The translations under genes were made by a program, and so were the position numbers. A stretch of DNA of 64,000 bases from Paenibacillus cellulositrophicus (GTDB lineage: Bacteria > Bacillota > Bacilli > Paenibacillales > Paenibacillaceae), in assembly GCF_009363095.1 (NCBI RefSeq), contig NZ_CP045295.1:1612001-1676000 (forward strand), written 5' to 3'. The notes under the pieces were generated by a model. The model worked only from the letters and a program-made list of their open reading frames with translations, was not told where the DNA came from and searched no databases. Positions 8,366-17,667 of the stretch are shown one piece after another. Position 1 is the stretch's first letter. Every line of letters begins with the position of its first letter.

Positions 8366-9982
8366 ATGTACAAAGTATTCATCGTCGACGATGAAGCGGT
8401 TGTCCGCGACGGGCTGAAGCGAACGATCGGCTGGCAGGAGCTCGGCTTCGAGCTGATCGGCGATTATGCCAACGGCCGCGAGGCGCTGGAGGCGATCGAT
8501 CTGAACATGCCGGATCTCATCATTTCAGACATCTCCATGCCGTTTATGGACGGTCTTGCGCTGACGGCCGCTGCAGGCTCCAAATATCCGCATATCAAAA
8601 TGATCATCCTGACCGGTTACGACGAGTTCGAATACGCACAGCAGGCCATTCGCCTCAAGGTTTCCGATTTTATTTTGAAACCGATTACTGCCCAGGAAAT
8701 CCGCGAGCTGCTTCTGAAGGTCAAGGCAGAGATGGACGAAGAGACACGCAGGCGCGAGGATTTCAGCCGGCTCTACAGCCAGCTAAAGCAGAGCCTGCCG
8801 CTCCTGAAGGAGCGCTTCCTGGAGCGGCTCGTCGTTACCGGGATGAAAGCCGAGGAAGCACAGGAGCGCTTCCGCTATTTCGGCCTGACACCGCTGGCTT
8901 CGCCATGCCTGGCCATGGTGGCTGATATCGACGATTTCGGCTCCCGTCCCCTGCAGAGCGAGAGCGGGCAGGACACGGAAATTCTTCGCTACGCCGCTTA
9001 CAACCTGTTCGAGGAAATCGCCCTCCGCGAGGACCTGCTGCTGTTCCGCACACGCGAGGAGCGCATCGCCCTGATCGTCTCGGACAGCGCCGAGGATACC
9101 GATGTGTACGAAAAGGCGTTCCGGGTGGCCGAAGAAGCCCGCTTCTACATTCACAAATATTTAAAGTTCACCGTTACCATCGGCGTCGGACAAGCAGTGC
9201 AGGCAGAGCAGCAGCTTCCCGCATCGTACACAAGCGCCCTTTCCGCGCTGGATTACCGCTTTTTGCTCGGCAAAAACCGGGTGATCAGCCTGCTGGACAT
9301 GGAGGGCCGGCCCGTCCTGGCCGAGACGCTCCGTGCGGATTGGGACCGCCAATTGGCATCCGCCGTCAAGACTGGCTCCCTGGAGGAAATCCGCCAGCTG
9401 ATCCGGGAATTCGTCTGCGACCTGAAACAGGGCATGGCACCGATGGATTCGTGCATTTTTCACATCCAAAAGGTCATCCTTTCCCTCATGAACACGATTC
9501 AGGAGCTGGGCTTGCACGAACCGCGCTCGATCCTGCTGACCGACGTCTACAGATTCAAAACGCTTGACGAAATCGAAGCCTGGCTCACGGAGACGGTCAC
9601 CTCCGTCATGAACGCCGTTGCCGAAAACCGCCATCATTTGACCCATATGCAGATCCGCAAGGCCGTCGACTACATCGAGACGCATTATGCCGACGAAGAC
9701 ATCTCGCTGCAGCACCTGTGCCGCCACGTCCTGATGAGCACCAGCTACTTCAGCCTCGTCTTCAAGCAGCATACAGGCGAAACCTTCGTCGAGTACCTGA
9801 CCCGGACCCGAATGGACAAAGCCAAGGAGCTGCTGGCACACACCGGGCTCAAATTTTACGAAATCGCCGGTCAGGTCGGCTACAATGACCCGAACTATTT
9901 CAGCATTCTGTTCAAGAAGCATGCAGGCATGACGCCGCGGGAATTCCGCGACAGGCAGGCCAAGGAGAGCCCGCAGCCATGA
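8366..9982 (+). CDS. YesN-like response regulator with AraC-type DNA-binding domain
   Basis: A 538-residue response regulator. Residues 1-120 are a receiver domain with acidic pocket VDDE (8-10), phospho-acceptor Asp55 in LIISDISMPFMDG, and LTGYDEFEYAQ and LKPI motifs. A long middle region of about 300 residues resembles the partner-sensing segment of YesN-type proteins. The last ~100 residues are an AraC-type double helix-turn-helix (YADEDISLQHLCRHVLMSTS, FYEIAGQVGYNDPNYFSILF). It overlaps the sensor kinase by 4 bases (ATGA). Proteins of this kind usually activate neighbouring sugar-transport operons, here probably the ABC importer starting at 14259. A TATAAT-like -10 lies at 8276-8281. Confidence 0.93.
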   Translation: MYKVFIVDDEAVVRDGLKRTIGWQELGFELIGDYANGREALEAIDLNMPDLIISDISMPFMDGLALTAAAGSKYPHIKMIILTGYDEFEYAQQAIRLKVSDFILKPITAQEIRELLLKVKAEMDEETRRREDFSRLYSQLKQSLPLLKERFLERLVVTGMKAEEAQERFRYFGLTPLASPCLAMVADIDDFGSRPLQSESGQDTEILRYAAYNLFEEIALREDLLLFRTREERIALIVSDSAEDTDVYEKAFRVAEEARFYIHKYLKFTVTIGVGQAVQAEQQLPASYTSALSALDYRFLLGKNRVISLLDMEGRPVLAETLRADWDRQLASAVKTGSLEEIRQLIREFVCDLKQGMAPMDSCIFHIQKVILSLMNTIQELGLHEPRSILLTDVYRFKTLDEIEAWLTETVTSVMNAVAENRHHLTHMQIRKAVDYIETHYADEDISLQHLCRHVLMSTSYFSLVFKQHTGETFVEYLTRTRMDKAKELLAHTGLKFYEIAGQVGYNDPNYFSILFKKHAGMTPREFRDRQAKESPQP

Positions 9983-11778
9983 CCAGACAGCGCGCCTCCC
10001 TCCTTCCTTTTTTGCCGTTTAAAAGCATCCAGTCGAGCATCTTTTTCACCTTCTCCTGCCTGATCCTGATTACCGTCCTGGTCATCAGCCTGAACAGCTA
10101 CAACCTGTCGGTCGCCGCGATGGAGACCAATTCGGAGAGCTACGTTCAGGAAATCATCACGCAGGTCAACTCCAACATCCAGTCTTACATCGACAACATG
10201 GAAAATATCAGCCTCTTGGCCATGACCAACAAAGACGTCAAGTATTACATCTCCAACAACACGTTTATCAGCACAAGCGACCGGCGGCCATACGAAAAGC
10301 GCATCTCCGACCTATTCCAGGCCATCCTGTACTCGCGCAAGGACATCTCGGCCATCATGGTGTTCGGCTATAACGGCCATTACGTGTCCGACCGCCGGAT
10401 TACCCTGCTCAACCCGAACACCAAGCTGGAGGACCAGTCCTGGTACAAGGAAGCGAAGAACAAGGGCGGACAATCCGTCATTTCGCCGCCTCATGTGCAG
10501 AACGTCATCCAAAACGAATACCGGTGGGTCGTCTCCCTCAGCCGCGAATTGAAGAGCACGGACGGGATCCGGGGCGAGGGCATTTTTCTCGTGGACCTGA
10601 ACCTGAGCATCATCAACGATATTTGCAGCAAAATTAACCTGGGCAAAAAGGGCTACGTCTTCATCGTCGACCAGAACGGGAACATCATTTACCACCCGCA
10701 GCAGCAGCTGATCTACAGCAACCTGCGCACGGAGCAGATCGCCAAGGTCACCGGTGCCAAGAGCGGTACCTCCTTCACGATCAACGACGACAAGGGCAAG
10801 CGCGTCTACTCGGTGCATGACACGAACTTCGGCTGGAAAATCGTCGGCGTGGCCTATGCGGACGACCTGATCGCAAACGAAGGCACGATCCGCAGGTCCA
10901 TCCTGCTGTACGCCATCATGGGCATCCTCTTCTCCCTGCTGCTGTCGCTCGTGCTGTCATACCGCATGTCCAAGCCGATCCGCATTCTGCAGCGGGATAT
11001 GAAAAAGGTTGAGCGCGGCAACTTCAATATCCGCACGAAGATCGACCAGCCGAACGAAATCGGCCAGCTCGGACGGTCGTTTAATTTGATGCTTGCCCAG
11101 ATCAAGAATCTGATGCAGGAAATCATCCATAACCAGGAGAACAAACGAAAAAGCGAGCTGATGCTGCTCCAATCGCAGATCAATCCGCACTTCCTGTACA
11201 ACACGCTCGATTCGATCGTATGGATGGGCGAGCAAAAGAAGCACGAGGAAGTTGTCCTGATGACCTCGGCCTTGGCCAAACTGTTCCGCGCCAGCATTAC
11301 AAAGGACAAGGAGCTGGTGCCGATCAAGGTGGAGGTCGAGCATATCACCAACTATCTGCTTATACAGAAGATGAGGTACAACGAGCAGCTGGAATACGAC
11401 ATCGACGTGCCGGAGGAAATCAGCGGTTTCATGACGCTCAAAATTTTGCTGCAACCCTTTGTGGAAAACGCCATTTATCACGGCATCCGCAACAAGCCCG
11501 AACCGGGGAAAATCGTCATAAGGGCCCGCGACCTGGGCCAGATGATCCAATTTGAAGTGGAGGATGACGGGCTGGGCATGACGGAGGAGCAAATCGGGCG
11601 CATCTGGAACCCGCCGGAGGACAAGACGTCCGGCCGGACGAAATCCGGCGGCATCGGGATTGCCAACGTCAACGAGCGCGTAAAGCTGTACTTCGGCGAC
11701 GTCTACGGCATCCAAATCCGCAGCGAGCTGGAAGAAGGGACCTGCGTCACCATCACCATCCCCAAAATGAAGGAGTAG
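9979..11778 (+). CDS. YesM-like sensor histidine kinase
   Basis: A 599-residue HPK7-type kinase with a transmembrane helix at about 18-40, an extracellular dCache-like sensor of about 250 residues, a second helix at about 308-330 (ILLYAIMGILFSLLLSLVLS), a HAMP linker (RMSKPIRILQRDMKKVERGN), the His_kinase box QSQINPHFLYNTLDS with phospho-His404, and a HATPase domain (N box LQPFVENAIYHGI with Asn497; DDGLGM; GIGIANVNERVKLYFG). AAGGAG lies 9 bases before the ATG, which overlaps the stop of the response regulator. The two solute-binding-type genes that follow may deliver the ligand signal to its outer domain. Confidence 0.94.
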   Translation: MTRQRASLLPFLPFKSIQSSIFFTFSCLILITVLVISLNSYNLSVAAMETNSESYVQEIITQVNSNIQSYIDNMENISLLAMTNKDVKYYISNNTFISTSDRRPYEKRISDLFQAILYSRKDISAIMVFGYNGHYVSDRRITLLNPNTKLEDQSWYKEAKNKGGQSVISPPHVQNVIQNEYRWVVSLSRELKSTDGIRGEGIFLVDLNLSIINDICSKINLGKKGYVFIVDQNGNIIYHPQQQLIYSNLRTEQIAKVTGAKSGTSFTINDDKGKRVYSVHDTNFGWKIVGVAYADDLIANEGTIRRSILLYAIMGILFSLLLSLVLSYRMSKPIRILQRDMKKVERGNFNIRTKIDQPNEIGQLGRSFNLMLAQIKNLMQEIIHNQENKRKSELMLLQSQINPHFLYNTLDSIVWMGEQKKHEEVVLMTSALAKLFRASITKDKELVPIKVEVEHITNYLLIQKMRYNEQLEYDIDVPEEISGFMTLKILLQPFVENAIYHGIRNKPEPGKIVIRARDLGQMIQFEVEDDGLGMTEEQIGRIWNPPEDKTSGRTKSGGIGIANVNERVKLYFGDVYGIQIRSELEEGTCVTITIPKMKE

Positions 11779-11783
11779 CACCC

Positions 11784-12767
11784 ATGCGCATACAACGTGC
11801 CACGCTGCTGTTGGCCATCATTTTTGTCATATCCTGCGTCTACATCATCCTGTACTTCAAGCTGTTTATTCCGACGCCCCCTCAGGAGAGAAGCGTGACG
11901 GTGATCCTCAAGGAGCACAACATCCGCTCCGAATTCTGGCAGACGGTGAGCGCTGGGGCCGAAGCGGCCGCCAAGGAGGCCGGGGCCAGCATCAGCATCA
12001 CCGGCCCGCTGCAGGAGACGGACGCCGAGTCGCAGCTTCAGCTGCTGAAGGGCGTCCTCAAGCAGAAGCCGCAGGCCGTCGTCGTCGCCCCGATCAACGA
12101 CGACCGCATCATGGACGAGCTCAAGAACATCCAGGATGAGGACATCCCGCTCGTCATTATCGATACGCCCCTCAGCCTGAAATCGCCGCCGGCCTTCGTG
12201 TCGAACGATCATGTCACTGCCGGCGTCCAGGCCGGCAAAGTGGCGCTGGAGCAGACCGGCGGTTCGCTAAGAGCAGTGATCATCAGCGACTTCGTAACGT
12301 CCGGCGTATCGGCCGAGCGGGAAAAGGGCATCCGCCAAGCGCTTGATGCCTCGTCCTCGGCGATCTATGGCACGTTTTACTGCTCCGATTCCGAGGAGCG
12401 TTCGTACCTGATCGCCAAGGCGCTGATCCGGGACCACCGCGACATGAACGCCATCATCGCGCTGAACGAATCCGCGGCCCTCGGCGCCGCCAAAGCGGTC
12501 AAGGAAGCCCATCGGACCGGGCTTGTCCAGCTGATCGGCTTCGACACGTCGGCCAGCGAAATCCGGCTGCTCGAGGAAGGCACCCTGAACGCGACCGTCG
12601 TGCAGCAGCCTTTTAACATCGGATATTTGGGCGTTCAGACCGTGCTCGACCTCATCAACGGCAAAAGGGTCAAGCCGGAAACCTACACCAATTCGATCGT
12701 CGTCACCAAGGCTAACATGTATTCCCCGGAAAATCAGAAACTCCTCTTTCCATTTATCGATAAATAA
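11784..12767 (+). CDS. Membrane-anchored RbsB/PBP1-type sugar-binding protein
   Basis: A 327-residue periplasmic-binding protein of the ribose/galactose (peripla_BP_4) type. Residues 8-30 form a hydrophobic segment containing VISC at 15-18, which may be a lipobox or an uncleaved anchor because hydrophobic residues continue past the Cys. The binding domain shows HNIRSEFWQTVSAGAEAAAK, QAVVVAPINDDRIMDEL, IVIDTPLSLKSPPAFVSNDH and IALNESAALGAAKAVKEA. It starts 5 bases after the kinase stop and AAGGAG lies 8 bases upstream of the ATG. No RbsA/RbsC partners are nearby, so a sensing role with the upstream kinase is more likely than transport. Confidence 0.85.
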   Translation: MRIQRATLLLAIIFVISCVYIILYFKLFIPTPPQERSVTVILKEHNIRSEFWQTVSAGAEAAAKEAGASISITGPLQETDAESQLQLLKGVLKQKPQAVVVAPINDDRIMDELKNIQDEDIPLVIIDTPLSLKSPPAFVSNDHVTAGVQAGKVALEQTGGSLRAVIISDFVTSGVSAEREKGIRQALDASSSAIYGTFYCSDSEERSYLIAKALIRDHRDMNAIIALNESAALGAAKAVKEAHRTGLVQLIGFDTSASEIRLLEEGTLNATVVQQPFNIGYLGVQTVLDLINGKRVKPETYTNSIVVTKANMYSPENQKLLFPFIDK

Positions 12768-12796
12768 ACAATAACCATCGAAAGGTGCGAGAGCCG

Positions 12797-14092
12797 ATGA
12801 CTTCCCGTTTTCTGGCCCGGCTTGCCGGGATATCCCTCTGCCTGCTGGGCATTCCGGCGCTCCTTCTCTCCTGCTCCGGCCCGCAAGATGCCAACCCGGT
12901 GATGAAGCCGCCGGAGGAGCAGACTGCGCTCATCAATTTTGTCGCCTCGGAATACAGCTCGGAGACGCGGCCCCTGCTCGAAAACCTGGTCCAGGACTTC
13001 ATGCTGAAGAACCCGTCGATCGTCATCAATTTGCAGGTGGCCAACTGGGACATCCTAGACGGCATCTATACTACGATGATCAGTAAAAATCAGCCGCCGG
13101 ACCTGCTGAACACGAACGTGTACACACATTTTGCGAAGGACGGCCTCCTGAACGACATGGACGAGATCATTTCGCCGGAGCTGAAGCGGAAATTTTATCC
13201 GGACCTGATGAAGCTCGACCAGTGGGACGGCAAGCAATATGCCATTCCGTACGTTTCGTCCACCCGGAATATGTATTACAATCGGGACCTTTTCGAGGCG
13301 GCTGGCATATCCGAAGCACCGGCCACCTGGTCGGAGCTGAAAAAGGATGCCCTCAAAATCAAAAACACCGGCATGGCCCACGGCTTCGGCGTCGATTTGA
13401 GCGATAACGAAATCCAGGCCTATCTCTCTTATTTCTTCCTGGGGGCAGGCGGCGGGTGGTTCCGTGACGGGAAATGGACGATCAATTCGCCGGAAAACGT
13501 CGAGGGCCTTGCCTTTCTGAAGGACCTGTACGACGAAGGATTAACCGACCCCGAGCCGACTGTCACCACCCGGGACGAGAAGCAGCGCATCGTCGGGGAC
13601 GGAAAACTGGGGATGATGATTTCGGGCAATTATTTCGGCACCGTCATGCCGAGGGAGTTCCCGAATCTGAAGTGGGGCACCGGCCCTATTCCCGTCAAGG
13701 ACGGCCGGAAGCCGCTCCTGTTCGGCGTGCACGATAACCTGGTCTCGTTCAAAACAGACCATACCAACAAGGAGGTGCTCTCCGCGTTCCTGGATTATCT
13801 GTATTCCAGCCCGGTGTATGAGGAAATCATCGCGCAGGAAGGTTTTCTGCCCGTGACAGAGGAGGCCGGGGCCAAGCTGTCGGCAGCGGATCCCATGGTG
13901 AAGCAGCGTCTGGCGGAGCTGCGGAAATCCAGCTTTTATCCGATCCAGCAGCCGGAATGGCAGTCGATCATGGATACCGCACGGAAAATGGGCGACGCGG
14001 TTCTACACGACCACGTCTCGCCGAAGGAGGCTCTGGACGAGCTGCAGCGCTACGCCGAGAAGGTGCAGAAGGAGGTCCATGGAACGGAGTAG
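12797..14092 (+). CDS. Orphan extracellular solute-binding lipoprotein (SBP_1)
   Basis: A 431-residue lipoprotein: signal sequence with LLSC lipobox (Cys about 26), then a family 1 binding domain with LVQDFMLKNPSIVINLQV, VSSTRNMYYNRDLFEAAGIS, MISGNYFGTVMPREFPNLKW and LDYLYSSPVYEEIIAQEGFLPV. The start at 12797 has AAAGGTG 9 bases upstream; a GTG at 12785 is the in-frame alternative. It closes the yesN-yesM-RbsB-like cluster and is separated by 166 bases from the next binding-protein gene, which has its own permeases. Having two unlinked binding proteins beside one kinase suggests that this one serves sensing, or shares the downstream permeases. Confidence 0.88.
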   Translation: MTSRFLARLAGISLCLLGIPALLLSCSGPQDANPVMKPPEEQTALINFVASEYSSETRPLLENLVQDFMLKNPSIVINLQVANWDILDGIYTTMISKNQPPDLLNTNVYTHFAKDGLLNDMDEIISPELKRKFYPDLMKLDQWDGKQYAIPYVSSTRNMYYNRDLFEAAGISEAPATWSELKKDALKIKNTGMAHGFGVDLSDNEIQAYLSYFFLGAGGGWFRDGKWTINSPENVEGLAFLKDLYDEGLTDPEPTVTTRDEKQRIVGDGKLGMMISGNYFGTVMPREFPNLKWGTGPIPVKDGRKPLLFGVHDNLVSFKTDHTNKEVLSAFLDYLYSSPVYEEIIAQEGFLPVTEEAGAKLSAADPMVKQRLAELRKSSFYPIQQPEWQSIMDTARKMGDAVLHDHVSPKEALDELQRYAEKVQKEVHGTE

Positions 14093-14258
14093 AAGATTAT
14101 CCCTCCTTCTTTCCCCACGAACAGAAAATAACAAAGAATTCATGGAAGATATTCAATAGAGCCTCTCCCCCCGAATCCTTATGATGGTTTTAGGCGCTGT
14201 AATCCAAAATAGACAACCACTATGGCGTTGCACAATCACTTAAGGAGGGTTAGCTTTT

Positions 14259-15638
14259 ATGATGTTCAAGAGACATTTGGCGGCACTCAGCCTTGCGGCT
14301 TTGATGATCGTCGCCCCGCTGGCCGGATGCGGCTCCAAGGACTCGTCCACTTCGACGAAAACCGAAGACGCGTCCTCCTCAACCACCACAACGACCAACA
14401 CCGATTCCAGCTCGAACACGACGACCGATGACAGCACCAAAAAACTGACCGGAGACTTTGAAATCCAGTACTTCGTCGGCGGCTACGGCGACAAGTGGTG
14501 GAAAAAAGTCATCGCCGACTTTAAAGCGGCCAACCCCGATTTGAACGTTAAAGAAAGCGGCGGGCCTAAAATTAACGACCAGATGAAGCCCCGCTGGGTC
14601 GGCGGCAATCCGCCGGACTTCGTGTATATTGACGGACCGAACCTGAACGACCGCCAAATGGTGGAGGACGGCCAGCTGGAGGACCTGACGGATTGGATGA
14701 AGGACGCCACGAACATCGACGGCACCAAAATCAGCGACATTCTGGCGCAGCCGCCGCAGCTGTTTGACGGCAAGGTCTACGACATCCCGCTCGTTTTGAA
14801 CTCCTGGGGCGTGTTCTGGGACAAAGCCCTCTTCCAGGAAAAAGGCTGGGAAGAGCCCAAAGACTGGCAGTCTTTCTTGTCCGTCAGCGACAAAATCAAA
14901 GCAGCGGGCGTGACTCCGTTTATCCATACCGGCAAATATCCGTACTACATCAACGGTGCGATTTTGTACCCGGCGATCGTATCGGCCAACAACAACGATA
15001 TTTCCATTCTGCAGGACATGGCTGATTCCAAAGTGGAAGCCTTCCAGCAGCCCGCCGTGCTGACTGCACTGAACAAAATCGTCGAGCTTCGCGACAAAGG
15101 CTTTATCGACAAAGCCTCCATCCAGATCAACCACACGGATTCGCAAATGCTGTTCCTGCAGCACAAAGACGCCTTCATCCCGAACGGCCTCTGGCTGCCG
15201 AACGAAATGGCCAAGGACGTCCCGGGCGGATTCTCCTTCGGCTTCATTCCATCGGTGACGCAGGATTCAGGCGGCAAAGTCGTCGCCAACACTTCCACCG
15301 CCAACGTGGCGATCGCCAAGAACGCCAAAAACAAGGAAGCGGCCAAAGCATTCCTGCAGTTCATCTTCTCCGAAGCCCAGGCTTCGCAGTGGGCCGAGCT
15401 GAGCGGCGCTCCTTCCAACATCAAGGGCGACATCAGCAGCTCCAGCGCACCAAGCCATGTTAAAGATGCAGCGCGGTATTTAACCGATTCCAACACCGTC
15501 GTCGTTCCGTCCATTACCTTTAACGCGGACGTGGATAAGGCGATGCAGGATGCCACGGATGCCCTGACCATCGGCAAAATCACGCCGGAAGAGTGGGTAC
15601 AGCGCGTCGTGGACGTCGCCAAGAAAGTGAAAAAATAA
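14259..15638 (+). CDS. Sugar-binding lipoprotein of second CUT1 ABC importer
   Basis: A 459-residue solute-binding lipoprotein. Signal peptide with lipobox LAGC (Cys about 25), then a striking Ser/Thr/Asp linker of about 45 residues that lifts the domain through the wall, then the SBP domain starting FEIQYFVGGYGDKWWKKVIA. Other marks are KPRWVGGNPPDFVYIDGPN, VLNSWGVFWDKALFQEKGWE and KAFLQFIFSEAQASQWAEL. AAGGAGGG lies 8 bases before the first of two ATGs. It is followed by a hairpin and then the two permeases, so it is the importer's own binding protein. Ligand unknown. Confidence 0.94.
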   Translation: MMFKRHLAALSLAALMIVAPLAGCGSKDSSTSTKTEDASSSTTTTTNTDSSSNTTTDDSTKKLTGDFEIQYFVGGYGDKWWKKVIADFKAANPDLNVKESGGPKINDQMKPRWVGGNPPDFVYIDGPNLNDRQMVEDGQLEDLTDWMKDATNIDGTKISDILAQPPQLFDGKVYDIPLVLNSWGVFWDKALFQEKGWEEPKDWQSFLSVSDKIKAAGVTPFIHTGKYPYYINGAILYPAIVSANNNDISILQDMADSKVEAFQQPAVLTALNKIVELRDKGFIDKASIQINHTDSQMLFLQHKDAFIPNGLWLPNEMAKDVPGGFSFGFIPSVTQDSGGKVVANTSTANVAIAKNAKNKEAAKAFLQFIFSEAQASQWAELSGAPSNIKGDISSSSAPSHVKDAARYLTDSNTVVVPSITFNADVDKAMQDATDALTIGKITPEEWVQRVVDVAKKVKK

Positions 15639-15660
15639 TGCGATAGACCGGCAGGAAACG

Positions 15661-15699
15661 CGGAGGATGACGGGGATGAACGCTCTCTGTTATCCTCCG
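15661..15699 (+). repeat. Hairpin between binding-protein and permease genes
   Basis: CGGAGGATGAC pairs with GTTATCCTCCG (one mismatch) around a 17-base loop, directly after the binding-protein gene and before the MalF-type gene. The following bases are only weakly U-rich. Same position and style as the hairpin at 5519-5551 in the other sugar operon. Confidence 0.65.
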
Positions 15700-15731
15700 T
15701 ACATTTTAGGTGAAAGGCAGGGAGAACGAAG

Positions 15732-16634
15732 ATGAAATTGGGGACGAACGCCTGGCAGCGCAACCTGTTTATCGCAACCTTCATCATTCCCACGTTCCTG
15801 TTCTTCTGCGTGTTTACGGTGTACCCCGTACTGCAGGCGATGTATTACTCGCTGTATGACTGGTCCGGCTCCTCGGACAATAAAACGTTTATCGGCCTGG
15901 ACAATTTCAAGGAGATGCTTCACGACCCCATCATCTGGATCGGGATGGGCAACGACTATTTTCTCGTCGCGGGCAAAATTATCGGCATCATGATTCTGGC
16001 GACGTTTTTTGCGGTCGCTCTGACCCGCTTCAAATTTCGGCTCGCCAATTTTTTTCGCTCGATTTTTTTCATTCCGAACGTCATTTCCGTCGTCGTCATC
16101 GGCGTCCTCTGGAATTTTATCTATAATCCGCAAATCGGCTTTCTGAACTCCTTCCTGTCCTTGTTCACCAAAGACAAAGTGGACATTACGTGGCTCGGCT
16201 TCACCAGCCACACGATCTGGATGCTGCTTCCGCCCGCCATCTGGGCCGGCATCGGCTTCTATATGATTCTCCTGATCGCCGCGATCCAGGGGATACCGGA
16301 ATCCTACTACGAGGCCTCAAGCCTTGAAGGCGCTGGCCAGTGGCACCAATTCCGCCATATCACGCTGCCGCTGATCTGGGAACAGATGAAGGTGTCCATC
16401 CTCAACATTATGATGACCACGCTCAACGGTTCTTTTGTCATCGTGATGATTATGACGAACGGCGGGCCGGACAACACCACCCAGGTCATGGGGTCCTACT
16501 TGTATCAAATGGCCTTCACGCAGTACCACTTTGGCTATGGTGCGGCCATTGGCGTGCTGATTCTGGTCTTATCGATGATCACGACGGTCATCCTGCAGCG
16601 GCTCATGCGCCAGGAAACGATCGAAATCAGCTGA
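15732..16634 (+). CDS. Carbohydrate ABC transporter permease, MalF type
   Basis: A 300-residue membrane protein with six predicted helices; the N-terminal part reads LFIATFIIPTFLFFCVFTVY. The ATPase-docking EAA loop is ESYYEASSLEGAGQWHQFRH (about 195-214), followed by ITLPLIWEQMKVSI. It ends RLMRQETIEIS, typical of MalF-like CUT1 permeases. The ATG at 15732 follows AGGGAGA. It lies 28 bases before the MalG-type gene. No ATPase is encoded nearby, as in the first ABC operon. Confidence 0.94.
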   Translation: MKLGTNAWQRNLFIATFIIPTFLFFCVFTVYPVLQAMYYSLYDWSGSSDNKTFIGLDNFKEMLHDPIIWIGMGNDYFLVAGKIIGIMILATFFAVALTRFKFRLANFFRSIFFIPNVISVVVIGVLWNFIYNPQIGFLNSFLSLFTKDKVDITWLGFTSHTIWMLLPPAIWAGIGFYMILLIAAIQGIPESYYEASSLEGAGQWHQFRHITLPLIWEQMKVSILNIMMTTLNGSFVIVMIMTNGGPDNTTQVMGSYLYQMAFTQYHFGYGAAIGVLILVLSMITTVILQRLMRQETIEIS

Positions 16635-16661
16635 TTTTTCTAGGCACAGGAGGAACAAATA

Positions 16662-17507
16662 ATGAAATCAGGCCTTTCCAATCCGATGGTCAAAATCGTG
16701 TTTTACGCCATCCTGATCCTGTGGGGCATATCGGTGATTTATCCGCTGCTGTGGACCCTGCTGGACTCGCTGAAAAACAACGACCAATTTTTCCGCAAAA
16801 TGCCCTGGTCCCTGCCGGACTTTCCGCTGCTGTGGAGCAACTTCAGCTACGTATGGCGGGAGTTCAGCTTCGGCGATTACTTCCTGAACTCCGTCGTGGT
16901 AACGATCGGTTCCACACTGCTCGGGCTGCTGCTGTCGGCCACCACCGCCTACGTTCTGGCCCGCTACCCGTTCCGGGGAAGCACGGCGCTGTTCCTGCTT
17001 TACATCGCCTCCATGATGATCCCGTTCAGCCTGGCGCTCATCCCGCTCTTTTTCCTGATGAACTCCATGCATCTGACGAATTCGTCTTTAGGGCTGATCC
17101 TTGTGTATGCCTCTACGCTGATTGCGTTTGGCATTTTCGTGCTCGTCGGATTTTTCAAAAGCCTGCCCAAAGAGCTGGAGGAAGCCGCCGCCATGGACGG
17201 AGCGTCCTACTTCGGCATCTTCTTCCGGGTGATGCTGCCGCTTTCACAGCCGGGGCTCATTACTGTGGGCATCGTCAACGTCCTGAACATCTGGAACGAA
17301 TACATTATCGGCACGATTCTGGTCAACGATCCGAAGCACTATACCCTGCCCGTCGGCATCGCAATGATGCAGGCCCAGATGCAGTACCGTACCGAATGGG
17401 GCCCCCTTTTCGCCGGTCTGCTCATCACCATCGTCCCCGTCCTGATCATGTACATGTTCTTCCAGCGGCAGATCGCCAGCGGAATAACGGCCGGGGCTAT
17501 CAAGTGA
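16662..17507 (+). CDS. Carbohydrate ABC transporter permease, MalG type
   Basis: A 281-residue permease with six predicted membrane segments, first helix VKIVFYAILILWGISVIYPL. EAA loop ELEEAAAMDGASYFGIFFRV (about 172-191), then MLPLSQPGLITVGIVNVLNI, and the usual C-terminus MYMFFQRQIASGITAGAIK. AGGAGG is 9 bases before the ATG. Last gene of the operon; an intrinsic terminator follows at 17549-17571. Confidence 0.95.
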   Translation: MKSGLSNPMVKIVFYAILILWGISVIYPLLWTLLDSLKNNDQFFRKMPWSLPDFPLLWSNFSYVWREFSFGDYFLNSVVVTIGSTLLGLLLSATTAYVLARYPFRGSTALFLLYIASMMIPFSLALIPLFFLMNSMHLTNSSLGLILVYASTLIAFGIFVLVGFFKSLPKELEEAAAMDGASYFGIFFRVMLPLSQPGLITVGIVNVLNIWNEYIIGTILVNDPKHYTLPVGIAMMQAQMQYRTEWGPLFAGLLITIVPVLIMYMFFQRQIASGITAGAIK

Positions 17508-17548
17508 TCCCGGTTTGCCGGGTTATATCGCTCACAGCCGTACAGAAA

Positions 17549-17571
17549 AAAGCCCGGAATCCCCGGGCTTT
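17549..17571. terminator. Bidirectional intrinsic terminator
   Basis: AAAGCCCGG and CCGGGCTTT form a 9-base-pair stem with a 5-base loop, with T-rich sequence on the right and a run of six A on the left. It separates the plus-strand ABC operon from the convergent DUF4127 gene. Confidence 0.88.
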
Positions 17572-17667
17572 GTTTTGTCCTGCACGCCAGCAAGCTATGC
17601 GGTTGTATCCGTGCTCGCGCTGGCACCGGATGCCGGCAGCCACCACGAGCCGCCAGCCGCTCCCCCC

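Noticed and set aside
9161..9922. 253-codon open frame opposite the response regulator
   Set aside because: Mirror of the AraC-type domain coding strand; no motif of its own.
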